This document shows positions 17,597-26,977 of a DNA stretch of 64,000 bases, one piece after another; positions within the stretch are counted from its first letter, which is position 1, and every line of letters starts with the position of its first letter. Position numbers and translations under genes: made by a program. The notes beneath the pieces are model-generated. The model had not been told where the DNA came from. It saw nothing but the letters and a program-made list of their open reading frames with translations, and searched no databases. Source of the DNA: Terrimesophilobacter sp038243605. Its GTDB lineage: Bacteria > Actinomycetota > Actinomycetes > Actinomycetales > Microbacteriaceae. The stretch is taken from NCBI GenBank assembly GCA_038243605.1, contig JBBSQX010000012.1:1-64000 (forward strand), in the 5' to 3' direction.

Positions 17597-18732
17597 CCAC
17601 ACTCAACGTAATTGTCGACCCCATGGCTACCGTGCGGTCCAGAGGTGTTGGCCGCTACACGGAAGAGCTCACGCGTCAACTCATTCACGTGGCGCCTCAG
17701 GGATGCGACGTCGCGGCGATCGTGTCAAAAATCACTTCTGGCCAGGAGGAGAAACTGCGGATGCTCTTGCCGGGTATCGCCGAAATTCACCAAAGCAAAC
17801 TCTCCCGCCCAGCCCGTGAAGCAGCTTGGCGACTGGGACTCGGTGGGATCAGGGGCAAGGGAATGCTGCATTCAACGAGCCTGCTCGCCCCACTGCGCAA
17901 ACACGATCGCCTTAATAATGAATCAGATCAGGTCGTCGTGACGATACACAACGCCGTCTCGTGGACTCGCCCTGAGACGTTGCCCCGAAACCTGGTCTCC
18001 TGGCAGAAAGCGATGACCAAGCGTGCGTACCGATTCGCAGACTCTGTCGTCGTTCCCAGCCATGCGGTTGCCGCACAACTTGGTGAGCGCTTCAATTTTG
18101 GCGACCGCCTTCGCGTGATCGGTGGAGCCGTGAGCTCCAAACTCGAAGTGCCGATTGACGCGGATGTTCGAGCGGCACGCTTCAACCTCCCTGAGCGATA
18201 CATCGTGAGTGTGGGGTCGCTGAAACCCCGAAAAGGATTGAGGGAGCTCATGAGCTCGCTCACCCATCCGGATGCTGTTGATCTTCCACTCATCATCGTG
18301 GGCCCCGACTCCTGGGATGGCGTCAGCGTGGCTTCCATCGCGGCAGAAGCCGGACTGCCAGAGGGCAGAGTGCGCACTCTAGGATTCCTCGCCGATGCCG
18401 ACCTCGCTGTGGTGCTCGACCGTGCCACAGTATTTGTGTTTCCCAGCCTCGCAGAGGGTTTCGGGTTACCCGTCGTTGAAGCATTCCACTTCGGAACACC
18501 GGTCGTGCACTCGGACGACCCGGCAGTGCTTGAAGTCGCGGCCGACGCCGGTGTCACCGTGCCGCTTGAGGATGCAGACGGTTACCCGGGCAGGCTCGCT
18601 GCCGCGATCGCTGCCGTCGTCAACGATTCGGTGCTTGCTGAGAAGCTTCGATTCGCCGGGTTGGATCGCGCGAAAGCGTTTAGCTGGCGTGACTCCGCGC
18701 AGAAAGTGTGGCAACTGCACGCCGATCTTTGA
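17593..18732 (+). CDS. Glycosyltransferase family 4
   Basis: A 379-residue GT-B transferase. The ATG at 17593 overlaps the rfbD stop (ATGA). A longer frame to 17509 would run inside rfbD. SRGVGRYTEEL lies near the N-terminus. IVSVGSLKPRKGLREL and VFVFPSLAEGFGLPVVEAFHFGTPVV form the C-terminal donor-binding half, with the EX7E glutamates. Coupling to rfbD suggests it uses dTDP-rhamnose, possibly as an early transferase on the lipid carrier (inference). Confidence 0.9.
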   Translation: MTTLNVIVDPMATVRSRGVGRYTEELTRQLIHVAPQGCDVAAIVSKITSGQEEKLRMLLPGIAEIHQSKLSRPAREAAWRLGLGGIRGKGMLHSTSLLAPLRKHDRLNNESDQVVVTIHNAVSWTRPETLPRNLVSWQKAMTKRAYRFADSVVVPSHAVAAQLGERFNFGDRLRVIGGAVSSKLEVPIDADVRAARFNLPERYIVSVGSLKPRKGLRELMSSLTHPDAVDLPLIIVGPDSWDGVSVASIAAEAGLPEGRVRTLGFLADADLAVVLDRATVFVFPSLAEGFGLPVVEAFHFGTPVVHSDDPAVLEVAADAGVTVPLEDADGYPGRLAAAIAAVVNDSVLAEKLRFAGLDRAKAFSWRDSAQKVWQLHADL

Positions 18733-18817
18733 TCTGTCGGCCGTTGATCAAAGGGCTCTCTCTCAAAGATCACTCCGTCAAAGGTGCTGTTAGTGCAACA
18801 CGCGGCCAGGGTAGGAA

Positions 18818-20155
18818 TTAGGGTGCGGTTGTTGGCGAGCTCTGCTCCAGCGCCTCCGCGATGGCCTGAGTAATGAGGTCGTAGTCCGGGAACGCTGGAT
18901 TGAACCGCTCGGGAACGAGATCCAACCTGGTCACGGGAAGCTTGCGAGACTTCGATGCCAAGTCCACGAAAGGGCCGAGCATAGTTGACGGGATATCGGT
19001 GACGACTACTTGAGACCCAGCGCGGGCGACATCCTCGAACTTGCTCAGAACATTCGCGGGATTGAACTGACGGAGGAGGGCTTCTTGCACATCGCGTTGA
19101 CGCGTCATCCTCGCGTAGTCAGTGCTTTCGTAACGGGTGCGCGCGTACCAGAGCGCCGTGAACCCATCCAGCTGCTGCTCGCCAGTTTCGAGAATTGCGA
19201 AAGGGACGGCACCCGGATCAGAGCCACCAAGTGCGGTCTCTTCGGGAATATTAATCGTAATTCCACCGAGCGCGTCGATGAGGTCAGAGAAACCCTGCAT
19301 GTCGATGAGCACGAAGTATTGAAGAGTGAGGCCCGTGATGCCTTCTGCGGCATCACGCATTGCTTCGATTCCAGGGTTGCTGCCGTTCTTCTCAGCCTCC
19401 GGGTACAGCTCCGGGTTGTTCTCAGCCTCCGTATAGAGGTAGCTGACGAGGCAGTCGTCACCGCAGTCGTAGCCATTCGGAAACAGGTCGTACAGCGGCG
19501 ATCCATTAACGAACCGGATCTCTTCCATATTGCGGGGTATGCCGATAATGACCGTGGCACCCGTCTTAGCGTCAATGCTGGCGACCGAGATGCTGTCGGG
19601 TCGCAGCCCTTCACGGTCGGGACCAGCGTCACCACCCAGCAGCAGAATGTTGTACCTGCCGTTCACAGGTGGTTCGATGGTTCCGCCATCAAATACCGCG
19701 GAGATCGCCGAACGCGCCGCGCCGGCAACCGTCGATCCGTATCCGGCAACACCGCCAGTGGCCACGAGGCCGACGATCGCAAACACGGCGATGGCAATGC
19801 GCGAGTGCGGAAAAGTTTTGATGAGCCGCACGAGCCGAAGTGTGTCAAGCGTGAGAACGATCCACAGCACCACGTACGCCACGAGGAGCCACTGCGCAAC
19901 AAAAAGAACGATCGGGTTTGACACGATCGAGTAGATCGCCACCGGCCACAACCAGAACAGAAGTAGACCGACAACGCCGGTGCCCCACAACACAAAGGTC
20001 GCGGTAACGCCGATTTTGCCGAGCCCTCGCTGCCCCGCAATCAGTTGCGCAGAACCGGGAATAAGAAAGTTGAGGGCGACGAGCCACCACGCGCGCTTCG
20101 TCATCACCTGTTGCGACGAAGAATCCGGGTACCGCACCGGACTCATGGCACTCAC
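18818..20155 (-). CDS. LytR-CpsA-Psr (LCP) family ligase
   Basis: A 445-residue membrane protein. Three or four hydrophobic segments lie within residues 20-145. The extracytoplasmic LCP domain spans about 165-410. YNILLLGGDAG, RPDSISVASIDAKTG and IPRNMEEI supply the conserved Asp and Arg that bind the polyprenyl pyrophosphate head group. TRYESTDYARMTRQRDVQEALL is the C-terminal signature. LCP enzymes attach glycans to peptidoglycan, which suits a neighbour of the glycan locus. The GTG start overlaps the purE stop (GTGA). A nearby ATG at 20146 is an alternative. Confidence 0.92.
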   Translation of the reverse strand: MSAMSPVRYPDSSSQQVMTKRAWWLVALNFLIPGSAQLIAGQRGLGKIGVTATFVLWGTGVVGLLLFWLWPVAIYSIVSNPIVLFVAQWLLVAYVVLWIVLTLDTLRLVRLIKTFPHSRIAIAVFAIVGLVATGGVAGYGSTVAGAARSAISAVFDGGTIEPPVNGRYNILLLGGDAGPDREGLRPDSISVASIDAKTGATVIIGIPRNMEEIRFVNGSPLYDLFPNGYDCGDDCLVSYLYTEAENNPELYPEAEKNGSNPGIEAMRDAAEGITGLTLQYFVLIDMQGFSDLIDALGGITINIPEETALGGSDPGAVPFAILETGEQQLDGFTALWYARTRYESTDYARMTRQRDVQEALLRQFNPANVLSKFEDVARAGSQVVVTDIPSTMLGPFVDLASKSRKLPVTRLDLVPERFNPAFPDYDLITQAIAEALEQSSPTTAP

Positions 20156-20667
20156 AGCGTTGACTTGAGGGCCGCGCTCTTCGCCTCGACAGAGTGCTCG
20201 AGGCTGCGGGCGAACTCTGCGAGCTGCTTGGTGAGATGTGCGTCGGTCGCGGCGAGCATGCGGATGGCGAGGAGACCGGCATTACGCGCGCCACCGATGG
20301 ACACCGTGGCGACAGGAACGCCTGCAGGCATCTGCACGATCGACAAAAGGGAGTCAAGGCCGTCGAGTTTGGCGAGCGGAACCGGCACCCCCACGACGGG
20401 AAGCGTCGTCACAGAGGCGAGCATGCCGGGCAGATGCGCTGCGCCACCTGCGCCCGCGATGATGCAGCGAAGCCCCCGGCCAGCGGCGGCTTTGCCCCAC
20501 GCGATCATCTTCTCTGGTGTGCGGTGGGCAGAGATCACATCGACTTCTGTTGGCACACCAAACTCCGCGAGCACGGCGACCGCATCGCTCATCACCGACC
20601 AGTCGGAATCAGAGCCCATCACGACCGCAACAAGAGGTTCAGGCATGGGTTCTATGCTAAACGTCAC
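20152..20667 (-). CDS. purE: N5-carboxyaminoimidazole ribonucleotide mutase
   Basis: A 171-residue class I PurE. It rearranges N5-CAIR to CAIR in purine synthesis, the step after PurK. VMGSDSDWSVM, SAHRTPEKM (catalytic His) and CIIAGAGGAAHLPGM are diagnostic. The GTG at 20667 overlaps the purK stop by 4 nt. An internal ATG at 20646 would drop seven residues. Confidence 0.96.
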   Translation of the reverse strand: MTFSIEPMPEPLVAVVMGSDSDWSVMSDAVAVLAEFGVPTEVDVISAHRTPEKMIAWGKAAAGRGLRCIIAGAGGAAHLPGMLASVTTLPVVGVPVPLAKLDGLDSLLSIVQMPAGVPVATVSIGGARNAGLLAIRMLAATDAHLTKQLAEFARSLEHSVEAKSAALKSTL

Positions 20668-21794
20668 TCACTCAAGTGGGCGGCTGCGGCACGCGCATCA
20701 CGGGTGAGGTTATCAAGATCGTTGCCCGTCGCCGTCACGTGACCAATCTTTCTACCTGGACGAGAAGACTTGCCATAGTTGTGCACTTTGGCCACGGGGT
20801 AGTCGCCGAGAACCTTCGGATACCTGTCGGCCATGGTGCCCCCCTCTGGGCCGCCGAGCACGTTGATCATGACCGCCCATTCCGCCGTTGATGCTGTCGC
20901 CCCGAGAGGTAGGTCGAGCACGGCGCGCAGGTGCTGCTCAAACTGACTCGTGACCGAACCTTCGATACTCCAGTGCCCAGAGTTATGCGGTCGCATGGCG
21001 AGTTCGTTGACGAGGATGCTCCCCTCCGGCGTCTCGAAGAGTTCGACGGCCATCACTCCAGTAACGTCAAGGCCCTTCGCAATCGTTACTGCGACATCTG
21101 CCGCCGTCGCAGAAAGGCTTTCTGTAGACGATGGCGCAGGCGCGATGACCTCAGCGCACACACCCTCGCGCTGGACGCTCTCCACGAGCGGCCACACCGC
21201 GATCTGCCCTGATGGCCTTCTGGCGACAGACTGTGCAAGTTCGCGGCGGAACGGCACGAGCTCCTCCGCGAGAAGGGCGCCACCGTTGCCGTCTTCAGCG
21301 AGCGCCGCAAACCAGTCTTCAGCGTCACGACCGGCTCGAACCACGCGCACGCCTTTGCCGTCGTAGCCGCCTCGCGCTGTTTTGACCACAGCGGCACCAC
21401 CGTTCTCGGCAAGAAACGCGTCAAGTTCCCGCTCATCTTCTACCGCTGCCCAGCGGGGCATGGGAATTCCCAGTTCGCCGAGCTTTTCGCGCATCAGGAG
21501 TTTGTCTTGCGCGTAGAGCAGAGCATCCGGCCCTGGATGCACAGGAATTCCAGCGTCGACAATGGCCCGAAGAACAGACTGTGGCACGTGTTCATGATCG
21601 AATGTCACTACGTCAACGTCAGAGCAAAACCGCAAAACCTCGCGCACGTCCCGGTAGTCGCCAACCTGCGTGGCCGCCATGCTGGCCGCCATTCCTTCGC
21701 TTTCCGCGAGAACGCGCAAATCGATTCCGAGGTTGATGGCTGAGGGGATCATCATGCGGGCGAGCTGCCCGCCACCGATGACACCTACCTTCAT
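20664..21794 (-). CDS. purK: 5-(carboxyamino)imidazole ribonucleotide synthase
   Basis: A 376-residue ATP-grasp enzyme that carboxylates AIR with bicarbonate and ATP. GVIGGGQLARM at 3-13, VVKTARGGYDGKGVRV (ATP loop) and ELAMRPHNSGHWSIEGSVTSQFEQHLRA are PurK signatures. It is followed by purE and the LCP gene in one minus-strand operon and diverges from the GtrA gene. Confidence 0.96.
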   Translation of the reverse strand: MKVGVIGGGQLARMMIPSAINLGIDLRVLAESEGMAASMAATQVGDYRDVREVLRFCSDVDVVTFDHEHVPQSVLRAIVDAGIPVHPGPDALLYAQDKLLMREKLGELGIPMPRWAAVEDERELDAFLAENGGAAVVKTARGGYDGKGVRVVRAGRDAEDWFAALAEDGNGGALLAEELVPFRRELAQSVARRPSGQIAVWPLVESVQREGVCAEVIAPAPSSTESLSATAADVAVTIAKGLDVTGVMAVELFETPEGSILVNELAMRPHNSGHWSIEGSVTSQFEQHLRAVLDLPLGATASTAEWAVMINVLGGPEGGTMADRYPKVLGDYPVAKVHNYGKSSRPGRKIGHVTATGNDLDNLTRDARAAAAHLSE

Positions 21795-21902
21795 GTGCGT
21801 GCTCCGTTCCGCATTCCCAGCGTGGATGTCAAGGTGAGTGGGTACAATTCGTACCGCCCTTGTCTATCTTTGCGCATCCCCGGTGCGCCACGCGGAGGTC
21901 CC

Positions 21903-22379
21903 GTGAAAGCGTTCATCACTCAACTGCTTCGATTCGCCATGGTCGGCGGAATCGGGCTCGTGGTGGATGTTGCTATCTTCAACCTTCTGCGCATCACCGT
22001 ACTGTCGCCTGAGGTACTCCACGAGGGGCCGGTTATCGCCAAAGTGATCTCCACGTCGATCGCCATCGTGGTGAACTGGATCGGCAATCGATATTGGACT
22101 TTTCGCCTGCACCGCAGACCACGCGCCGCACGTGAGGGGCTCGAGTTCGCACTCGTGAGCGTGGGTGGAATGCTCATCGGACTCGCGTGCTTGTGGGTCT
22201 CCCATTACGTGCTCGGCTTCACTTCTCTACTCGCGGACAACATCTCATCGAACGTCATTGGTCTTGCGCTCGGCACCGTTTTTCGATTTTTACTTTATCG
22301 CGGGTGGGTGTTTCACCCCGCGCGCGAACACAAGGTGATGACGGAGTCGACACCAAGCTCCGTGCCCGCTGCCGACTGA
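21903..22379 (+). CDS. GtrA-family membrane protein
   Basis: A 158-residue protein with four membrane segments. RFAMVGGIGLVVDVAIFNLLR starts the family domain and VNWIGNRYWTF is its signature. I chose the GTG at 21903 because GGAGG lies 4 nt upstream; an upstream in-frame ATG at 21795 gives an unlike extension. GtrA proteins are thought to move or handle lipid-linked sugars such as undecaprenyl-phosphate glucose. The position opposite purK is shared with M. tuberculosis (from memory), so it may be core rather than part of the glycan locus. Confidence 0.88.
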   Translation: MKAFITQLLRFAMVGGIGLVVDVAIFNLLRITVLSPEVLHEGPVIAKVISTSIAIVVNWIGNRYWTFRLHRRPRAAREGLEFALVSVGGMLIGLACLWVSHYVLGFTSLLADNISSNVIGLALGTVFRFLLYRGWVFHPAREHKVMTESTPSSVPAAD

Positions 22380-22393
22380 CGCAGCTTAAACAG

Positions 22394-22945
22394 TTAGCGG
22401 CTGCCCCACGCGGTTGTTTCGTCGGAGGCAGCAGATTCCGAGGCTTGTCTCCTGGCCGCTATCGGATTGATGCTGCGTTCCATGAGGTCGTGAAGCGCAC
22501 CTTGCACGACATCGGCACCGGGAACATCTCTCATCACCACGGGATGCTCAAGGCCGGTATTGATTTGCACATCACCACTGCCGAACATGCTTTGCAGCGC
22601 ATTCTTTCGCACCGTGATGTCGTACCCGCGGCTGTGCAGTAGCTCTTGGCGCACTCGTACAAAGAAGCCTCGGCGCAGTACGATGCGTCGCGTGGTGATC
22701 GTGTATCGACGGCCAAGCCATGCGAGAAGCGGCAGCAGCCACAGGGCGATGATGAGGAACACGCCCGCGACCAAAATGCCAATGTTCTGCCACGTTTCTG
22801 GCAGACGCCCATAAAAGTAGCTTGTGGCACCTAAGGACCCGATAAGCACAATTGTCGGCCAAAAAAGGGCTCGACCATGCGAACGCATGGAGGCGATGAG
22901 ATGCTCCGTCTCCTGCGTCGCGTTACCTTCGCTCGTCGTTGGCAT
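22394..22945 (-). CDS. PH-domain (bPH2/YdbS-like) membrane protein
   Basis: A 183-residue protein with two adjacent hydrophobic segments at about 28-70. A bacterial PH-like domain follows (RRYTITTRRIVLRRGFFVR, then DITVRKNALQSMFGSGDVQI). The tail is polar. Function unknown; such proteins are membrane-associated scaffolds. It is followed closely after birA, as in M. tuberculosis Rv3278c (from memory). Confidence 0.85.
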   Translation of the reverse strand: MPTTSEGNATQETEHLIASMRSHGRALFWPTIVLIGSLGATSYFYGRLPETWQNIGILVAGVFLIIALWLLPLLAWLGRRYTITTRRIVLRRGFFVRVRQELLHSRGYDITVRKNALQSMFGSGDVQINTGLEHPVVMRDVPGADVVQGALHDLMERSINPIAARRQASESAASDETTAWGSR

Positions 22946-22948
22946 TAC

Positions 22949-23740
22949 CTATTCATACCGCAGGTGCGTGACATCGCCGGCGGCGACATTCTGCACACTG
23001 CCATCCGCATCCCGCTTCACGCGAAGTCGCCCGGCATCATCGAGGTTCAGAGCGGTGCCATAGTCTTCGGTTCCCTCGGGCAGTGAGAGCCGAATTGGTT
23101 TGCCCAGCGTGCTGCAGGCGGCGCTCACTGCACTTCGGATGCCGTGCAGGCTCTCGAGACCACTTCCCGCTGTGAGCTGCTTCCACAGCTCAGCGAGTTC
23201 GCGAAGATAGTTCGCGAGAACGAGGTCAGCGAGCTCCTCTGCGGGGGAAGCCGCACCCATCAGCATGAGCGATGTTGCGGTAGGAACCGGCAGGGCATCC
23301 GCCGGAATTGTCAGATTGACGCCAGCCCCCACGACGACGGAACCGGTGGGCATCAGCTCGCACAGAAGTCCAGAAACCTTCTTCGTCTCAATGAGCACAT
23401 CATTTGGCCACTTGAGGGACACGTCGCGACCGGGAAGCACGTGGCTCACCGCGCGCGACATGGCGAGCCCTGCGATGAGTGGCAGCCAGCCGTAAAGATC
23501 GTTGTGAAGGTGCTCCTGCTGTGGGTGTAAAAGCACGGAGACAGCGAGGGAAGTGCCGGGGGGTGCTTGCCATGTTCGCCCCAATCTGCCACGGCCTGCC
23601 GTCTGGGTTGTGGTGGCGACAACAGTGAACTCAGGTAGAGCTTCTGCAGCCGCTCTGGCGGTGAGATCATCGTTGGTTGACGCCACCTCGTCGAGCACGA
23701 TGAGGCGGGAGGCAAAACCTTTGGCGACCGGAAACTCCAT
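22949..23740 (-). CDS. birA: Biotin--[acetyl-CoA-carboxylase] ligase
   Basis: A 263-residue class I biotin protein ligase with no N-terminal repressor helix-turn-helix. TTQTAGRGRLGRTW binds biotinyl-AMP. SLKWPNDVLIETKKVSGLLCE and GSVVVGAGVNLTIP are typical. It attaches biotin to the BCCP lysine of the acyl-CoA carboxylase alpha subunit encoded at 37197. The small C-terminal SH3-like domain is present. Confidence 0.95.
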   Translation of the reverse strand: MEFPVAKGFASRLIVLDEVASTNDDLTARAAAEALPEFTVVATTTQTAGRGRLGRTWQAPPGTSLAVSVLLHPQQEHLHNDLYGWLPLIAGLAMSRAVSHVLPGRDVSLKWPNDVLIETKKVSGLLCELMPTGSVVVGAGVNLTIPADALPVPTATSLMLMGAASPAEELADLVLANYLRELAELWKQLTAGSGLESLHGIRSAVSAACSTLGKPIRLSLPEGTEDYGTALNLDDAGRLRVKRDADGSVQNVAAGDVTHLRYE

Positions 23741-23862
23741 GGGTCAAGGTTACGGCTGACATCGCCCATGGACGCGCAACCATCCGAACCGATACCCTGT
23801 GAGCCATCGGGATTCTTGCACCAGACCACGTCCCGCTTTCCGGCTATCTGAGGAGCACTCGA

Positions 23863-25353
23863 GTGAGCGCCACATCCGAAATACCAAAAGTGAGCGCATT
23901 GAGCATCGAAACCAACGCGCTCAATCCGATTGATGAGAGCGAACGAAAGGGCAACCCAAGTTCACTGTTTTGGCCATGGTTTGCGGCCAACGTGTCGATC
24001 TTCGGTATGAGTTACGGCTCGTTTCTTCTCGGCTTCGGAGTGTCTTTCTGGCAGGCCACCGGAATCGCGATTGTGGGAATTGTCGTTTCATTCCTCTTCT
24101 GTGGTTTTATTTCACTCGCGGGTAAGCGAGGTTCTGCTCCCACCTTGACGCTCAGCCGCGCAGCCTTTGGAGTGCAAGGCAACAAGCTGCCCTCCTTCAT
24201 TGCGTGGCTCATCACGGTCGGTTGGGAGACGGTTCTCGCAACCCTCGCAGTGATCGCCACGACAACAGTGCTCGGCACGCTCGGAGTCGACACCGGTGTG
24301 ACGACAACGATCATCACGCTGGTCGTGATTGTCGCGCTCATCATCGGCGGCGGCATCTTCGGGTTCGCTCTCATTATGCGCATGCAGACAATCATCACCA
24401 TCGTCACTGGTCTGCTGACGGTGATCTACATCGCCCTCGTCTTCAACCACATCGACTTTGCTGCGGTGGCGGCAATTCCGGGGGGTGGAATCGAGCAGAT
24501 CATCGGTGGATTCGTCTTCATGATGACCGGATTCGGCCTCGGCTGGGTGCAGGCCGCGGCAGACTATTCTCGATACCTCCCGCGTACTTCCTCCAGCAAG
24601 GCAGTCGTGGGATGGACGACGTTTGGCTCGGCTCTCGCCCCGATCATCTTGGTCATCTTCGGTCTGCTGCTCGCGGGATCTTCTCCTGCGCTCAGTGAGT
24701 CAATCGGAGCCGACCCGATTGGCGCGCTCGCTGAGCTCCTTCCCGTCTGGTTCCTGATTCCCTTCGCCATTGTCGCCGTGCTTGGCCTCATTGGCGGGGC
24801 TGTGCTCGACATCTACTCATCTGGCCTTGCCCTGTTGAGCGTGGGGTTTCGCATGCCTCGCTGGGTCGCTGCGTTGATCGATGGCATCCTGATGATTATT
24901 GGCACTATCTACATGGTGTTCTTCGCGGGCGACTTCATTGGTCCTTTCCAAGCGTTCCTGATCACCCTTGGTGTTCCGATCGCTGTGTGGTGCGGAATCT
25001 TCCTCGCCGACATGACGCTTCGTCGCAAAGACTACGCGGATGCCGATCTGTTCAACTCGAAGGGCCGATATGGCGCGTTCAATTGGGTGTCTTTGGCGAC
25101 ACTGGTCGTTGGCACCGTCGTTGGCTGGGGCCTCGTGTTCAACGCCTACGGCCCTGAATGGGTGAAGTGGCAGGGCTACTTGCTTGATATCGTCGGCCTC
25201 GGCGGGCGGGAGGGCGCCTGGGCCGGTGCGAACCTCGGCGTTCTCGTCGCACTCGTCATCGGCTACTTCAGTGTGCTTATCTTCAGCCGCAACCATGTGC
25301 GCCGCCAGGAGGCAGCGCCGATCGACGTCACACCAGCAGCAGTCTCGCACTAA
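23863..25353 (+). CDS. NCS1 family purine/cytosine-type permease
   Basis: A 496-residue permease with about 12 membrane segments. NPSSLFWPWFAANVSIFGMS at the first helices, GKRGSAPTLTLSRAAFG and GWVQAAADYSRYLP are NCS1 cytosine/purine permease motifs. It probably imports a nucleobase, nucleoside or related heterocycle. It is the first gene of a close run with an amidohydrolase, an ADP-ribosylglycohydrolase-like protein and a PfkB kinase. GAGGAG lies before the GTG start. Confidence 0.92.
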   Translation: MSATSEIPKVSALSIETNALNPIDESERKGNPSSLFWPWFAANVSIFGMSYGSFLLGFGVSFWQATGIAIVGIVVSFLFCGFISLAGKRGSAPTLTLSRAAFGVQGNKLPSFIAWLITVGWETVLATLAVIATTTVLGTLGVDTGVTTTIITLVVIVALIIGGGIFGFALIMRMQTIITIVTGLLTVIYIALVFNHIDFAAVAAIPGGGIEQIIGGFVFMMTGFGLGWVQAAADYSRYLPRTSSSKAVVGWTTFGSALAPIILVIFGLLLAGSSPALSESIGADPIGALAELLPVWFLIPFAIVAVLGLIGGAVLDIYSSGLALLSVGFRMPRWVAALIDGILMIIGTIYMVFFAGDFIGPFQAFLITLGVPIAVWCGIFLADMTLRRKDYADADLFNSKGRYGAFNWVSLATLVVGTVVGWGLVFNAYGPEWVKWQGYLLDIVGLGGREGAWAGANLGVLVALVIGYFSVLIFSRNHVRRQEAAPIDVTPAAVSH

Positions 25354-25928
25354 TGTCTGCCTCGTTATCAGTGCAGCCAGTCACGGGCGATACACCGTGG
25401 CTCGTCGTCATCGACATGCAGGTGATCTTCGGTGACAAGAAAAGCCAATGGTGCACGCCAGACTTTGATGCCATCACACCGGCCGTGCTGCGCCTCATCC
25501 ACGCATTCGGTGATCGGGTCATCTACACGAGATTCATTGCGCCCGAGAAGCCGGAAGGCGCCTGGGTTCCTTACTACAAGATGTGGCCGTTCGCCTTGGG
25601 TGCCGGGCACCTCAACGATATGGCGGCAGCATTTGACACCGCGGGTCACACCGTGGTCGATGCTCCCACTTTCGGCAAGTGGGGCGACGATCTCCGTGCC
25701 GCAATGGGTGGCAGCAACGAGATGGTTCTCGTGGGGGTCTCCACGGACTGCTGCGTAATCTCCACAGCGATCCCCGCGGCGGATGCCGGAGTACACATTC
25801 GAGTGGTGTCCGATGCGTGCGCAGGTCTCAGCCCCGAAGACCATCAGCGTGCGCTCGATGCGATGGCGCTCTTTGCGCCCCTCATCGAGATCACGACCGT
25901 CGATGAGGTTATCGAAACACTGGGCTGA
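25353..25928 (+). CDS. Isochorismatase-family cysteine hydrolase
   Basis: A 191-residue protein starting one base inside the permease stop (TAATG). The catalytic triad of the family is visible: Asp in VVIDMQ, a Lys near GKWGDD, and Cys in VGVSTDCCVISTA. Members cleave amides such as nicotinamide, ureidoacrylate or carbamoyl compounds. Substrate is unknown; context suggests a product or precursor of the imported base. Confidence 0.88.
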   Translation: MSASLSVQPVTGDTPWLVVIDMQVIFGDKKSQWCTPDFDAITPAVLRLIHAFGDRVIYTRFIAPEKPEGAWVPYYKMWPFALGAGHLNDMAAAFDTAGHTVVDAPTFGKWGDDLRAAMGGSNEMVLVGVSTDCCVISTAIPAADAGVHIRVVSDACAGLSPEDHQRALDAMALFAPLIEITTVDEVIETLG

Positions 25929-25973
25929 GAGTACGTTGGCATTCAGGCCAGAAGCTGACGGGGCGGAGGATCG

Positions 25974-26972
25974 ATGACGAATCAGAGTGATCGCGCTACC
26001 GCCGCTCTGTATGGGCTTGCCATCGGCGATGCCCTCGGCATGCCGACCCAGATGCTTTCACCGTCGCAGGTGGTTCAACAGTTCGGTGAACTTTCCGGGT
26101 TCGAATCTGCTGCGCTGAATCATCCGATCGCGGCGGGAATGCCTGCTGGCAGCATCACCGACGACACTGAGCAGGCGCTGCTACTGGCCCGCGCATTGGT
26201 CGAGGGTGACGGGCACATCGATCAGGAGAAGTTCGCACGTTCTCTTGTCGCGTGGGAAGTTGACATGAAGGCCAGAGGCTCTCTCGACCTACTGGGCCCG
26301 TCTACGAGGGCCGCCGTCGCCGCCGTCATCGCGGGCACTCCCGTCGAAGAGGCTGGCCGCAGCGGAGCGACGAACGGTGCCGCAATGCGGGTTACTCCCG
26401 TCGGCATAATCATGGACTCGAGCGACCTCAACGCGCTTGTGGCTCGCGTCATCGAAGCGAGTGCCGTCACCCACAACACGGGAATTGCTCTCGCTGGGGC
26501 GAGCGCGGTTGCCGCCGCCGTGAGTGCAGGCATCGACGGTGCGGCCCTCGACGAAGCGCTGAAGCGCGGCATCGCAGCAGCCCGAATCGGAGAACAGCAC
26601 GGTCACTGGGTTGCCGGAGCGAGCATTCCCGAGCGCATTGAACTAGCTGTCTCGCTTGCAGACCCCACGGAGCCAAAGGACTCGCTCCGCCGCATCCGAG
26701 AGGTCATCGGAACGAGTTTGGCTACACAGGAGTCGGTGCCAGCAGCATTTGGCATCCTCGCGGTGTTTGAGGGAAGGCCGTGGGAATCTTGTCTCGCAGC
26801 AGCGGCGCAGGGCGGTGACAGTGACACCATCGCAGCCATGGCGGGAGCAATCGCTGGAGCCATTCACGGCATGAGCGGTTTCCCACCGGAGGCTGTTGAA
26901 CAGATTCGCACCGCTAATCGGCTCGACCTCGGCAGCGTGGCGGATGAACTCCTTCACCTGCGGGGGCGGTAG
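25974..26972 (+). CDS. ADP-ribosylglycohydrolase-family protein
   Basis: A 332-residue protein with the DraG/ARH fold. GLAIGDALGMPTQ near the start, SITDDTEQALL (metal-binding Thr-Asp-Asp) and GGDSDTIAAMAGAIAGA (second metal site) are intact, so it should be an active di-metal N-glycosidase. GGCGGAGG precedes the ATG. Known members remove ADP-ribose from proteins or DNA. Here the metabolic neighbours suggest N-ribosyl bond cleavage in a small molecule (inference). Confidence 0.9.
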   Translation: MTNQSDRATAALYGLAIGDALGMPTQMLSPSQVVQQFGELSGFESAALNHPIAAGMPAGSITDDTEQALLLARALVEGDGHIDQEKFARSLVAWEVDMKARGSLDLLGPSTRAAVAAVIAGTPVEEAGRSGATNGAAMRVTPVGIIMDSSDLNALVARVIEASAVTHNTGIALAGASAVAAAVSAGIDGAALDEALKRGIAAARIGEQHGHWVAGASIPERIELAVSLADPTEPKDSLRRIREVIGTSLATQESVPAAFGILAVFEGRPWESCLAAAAQGGDSDTIAAMAGAIAGAIHGMSGFPPEAVEQIRTANRLDLGSVADELLHLRGR

Positions 26973-26977
26973 GCACG

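Noticed and set aside
19010..19921. 303-codon plus-strand open frame
   Set aside because: Antisense to the LCP gene, which has clear domain motifs; the antisense protein has none.
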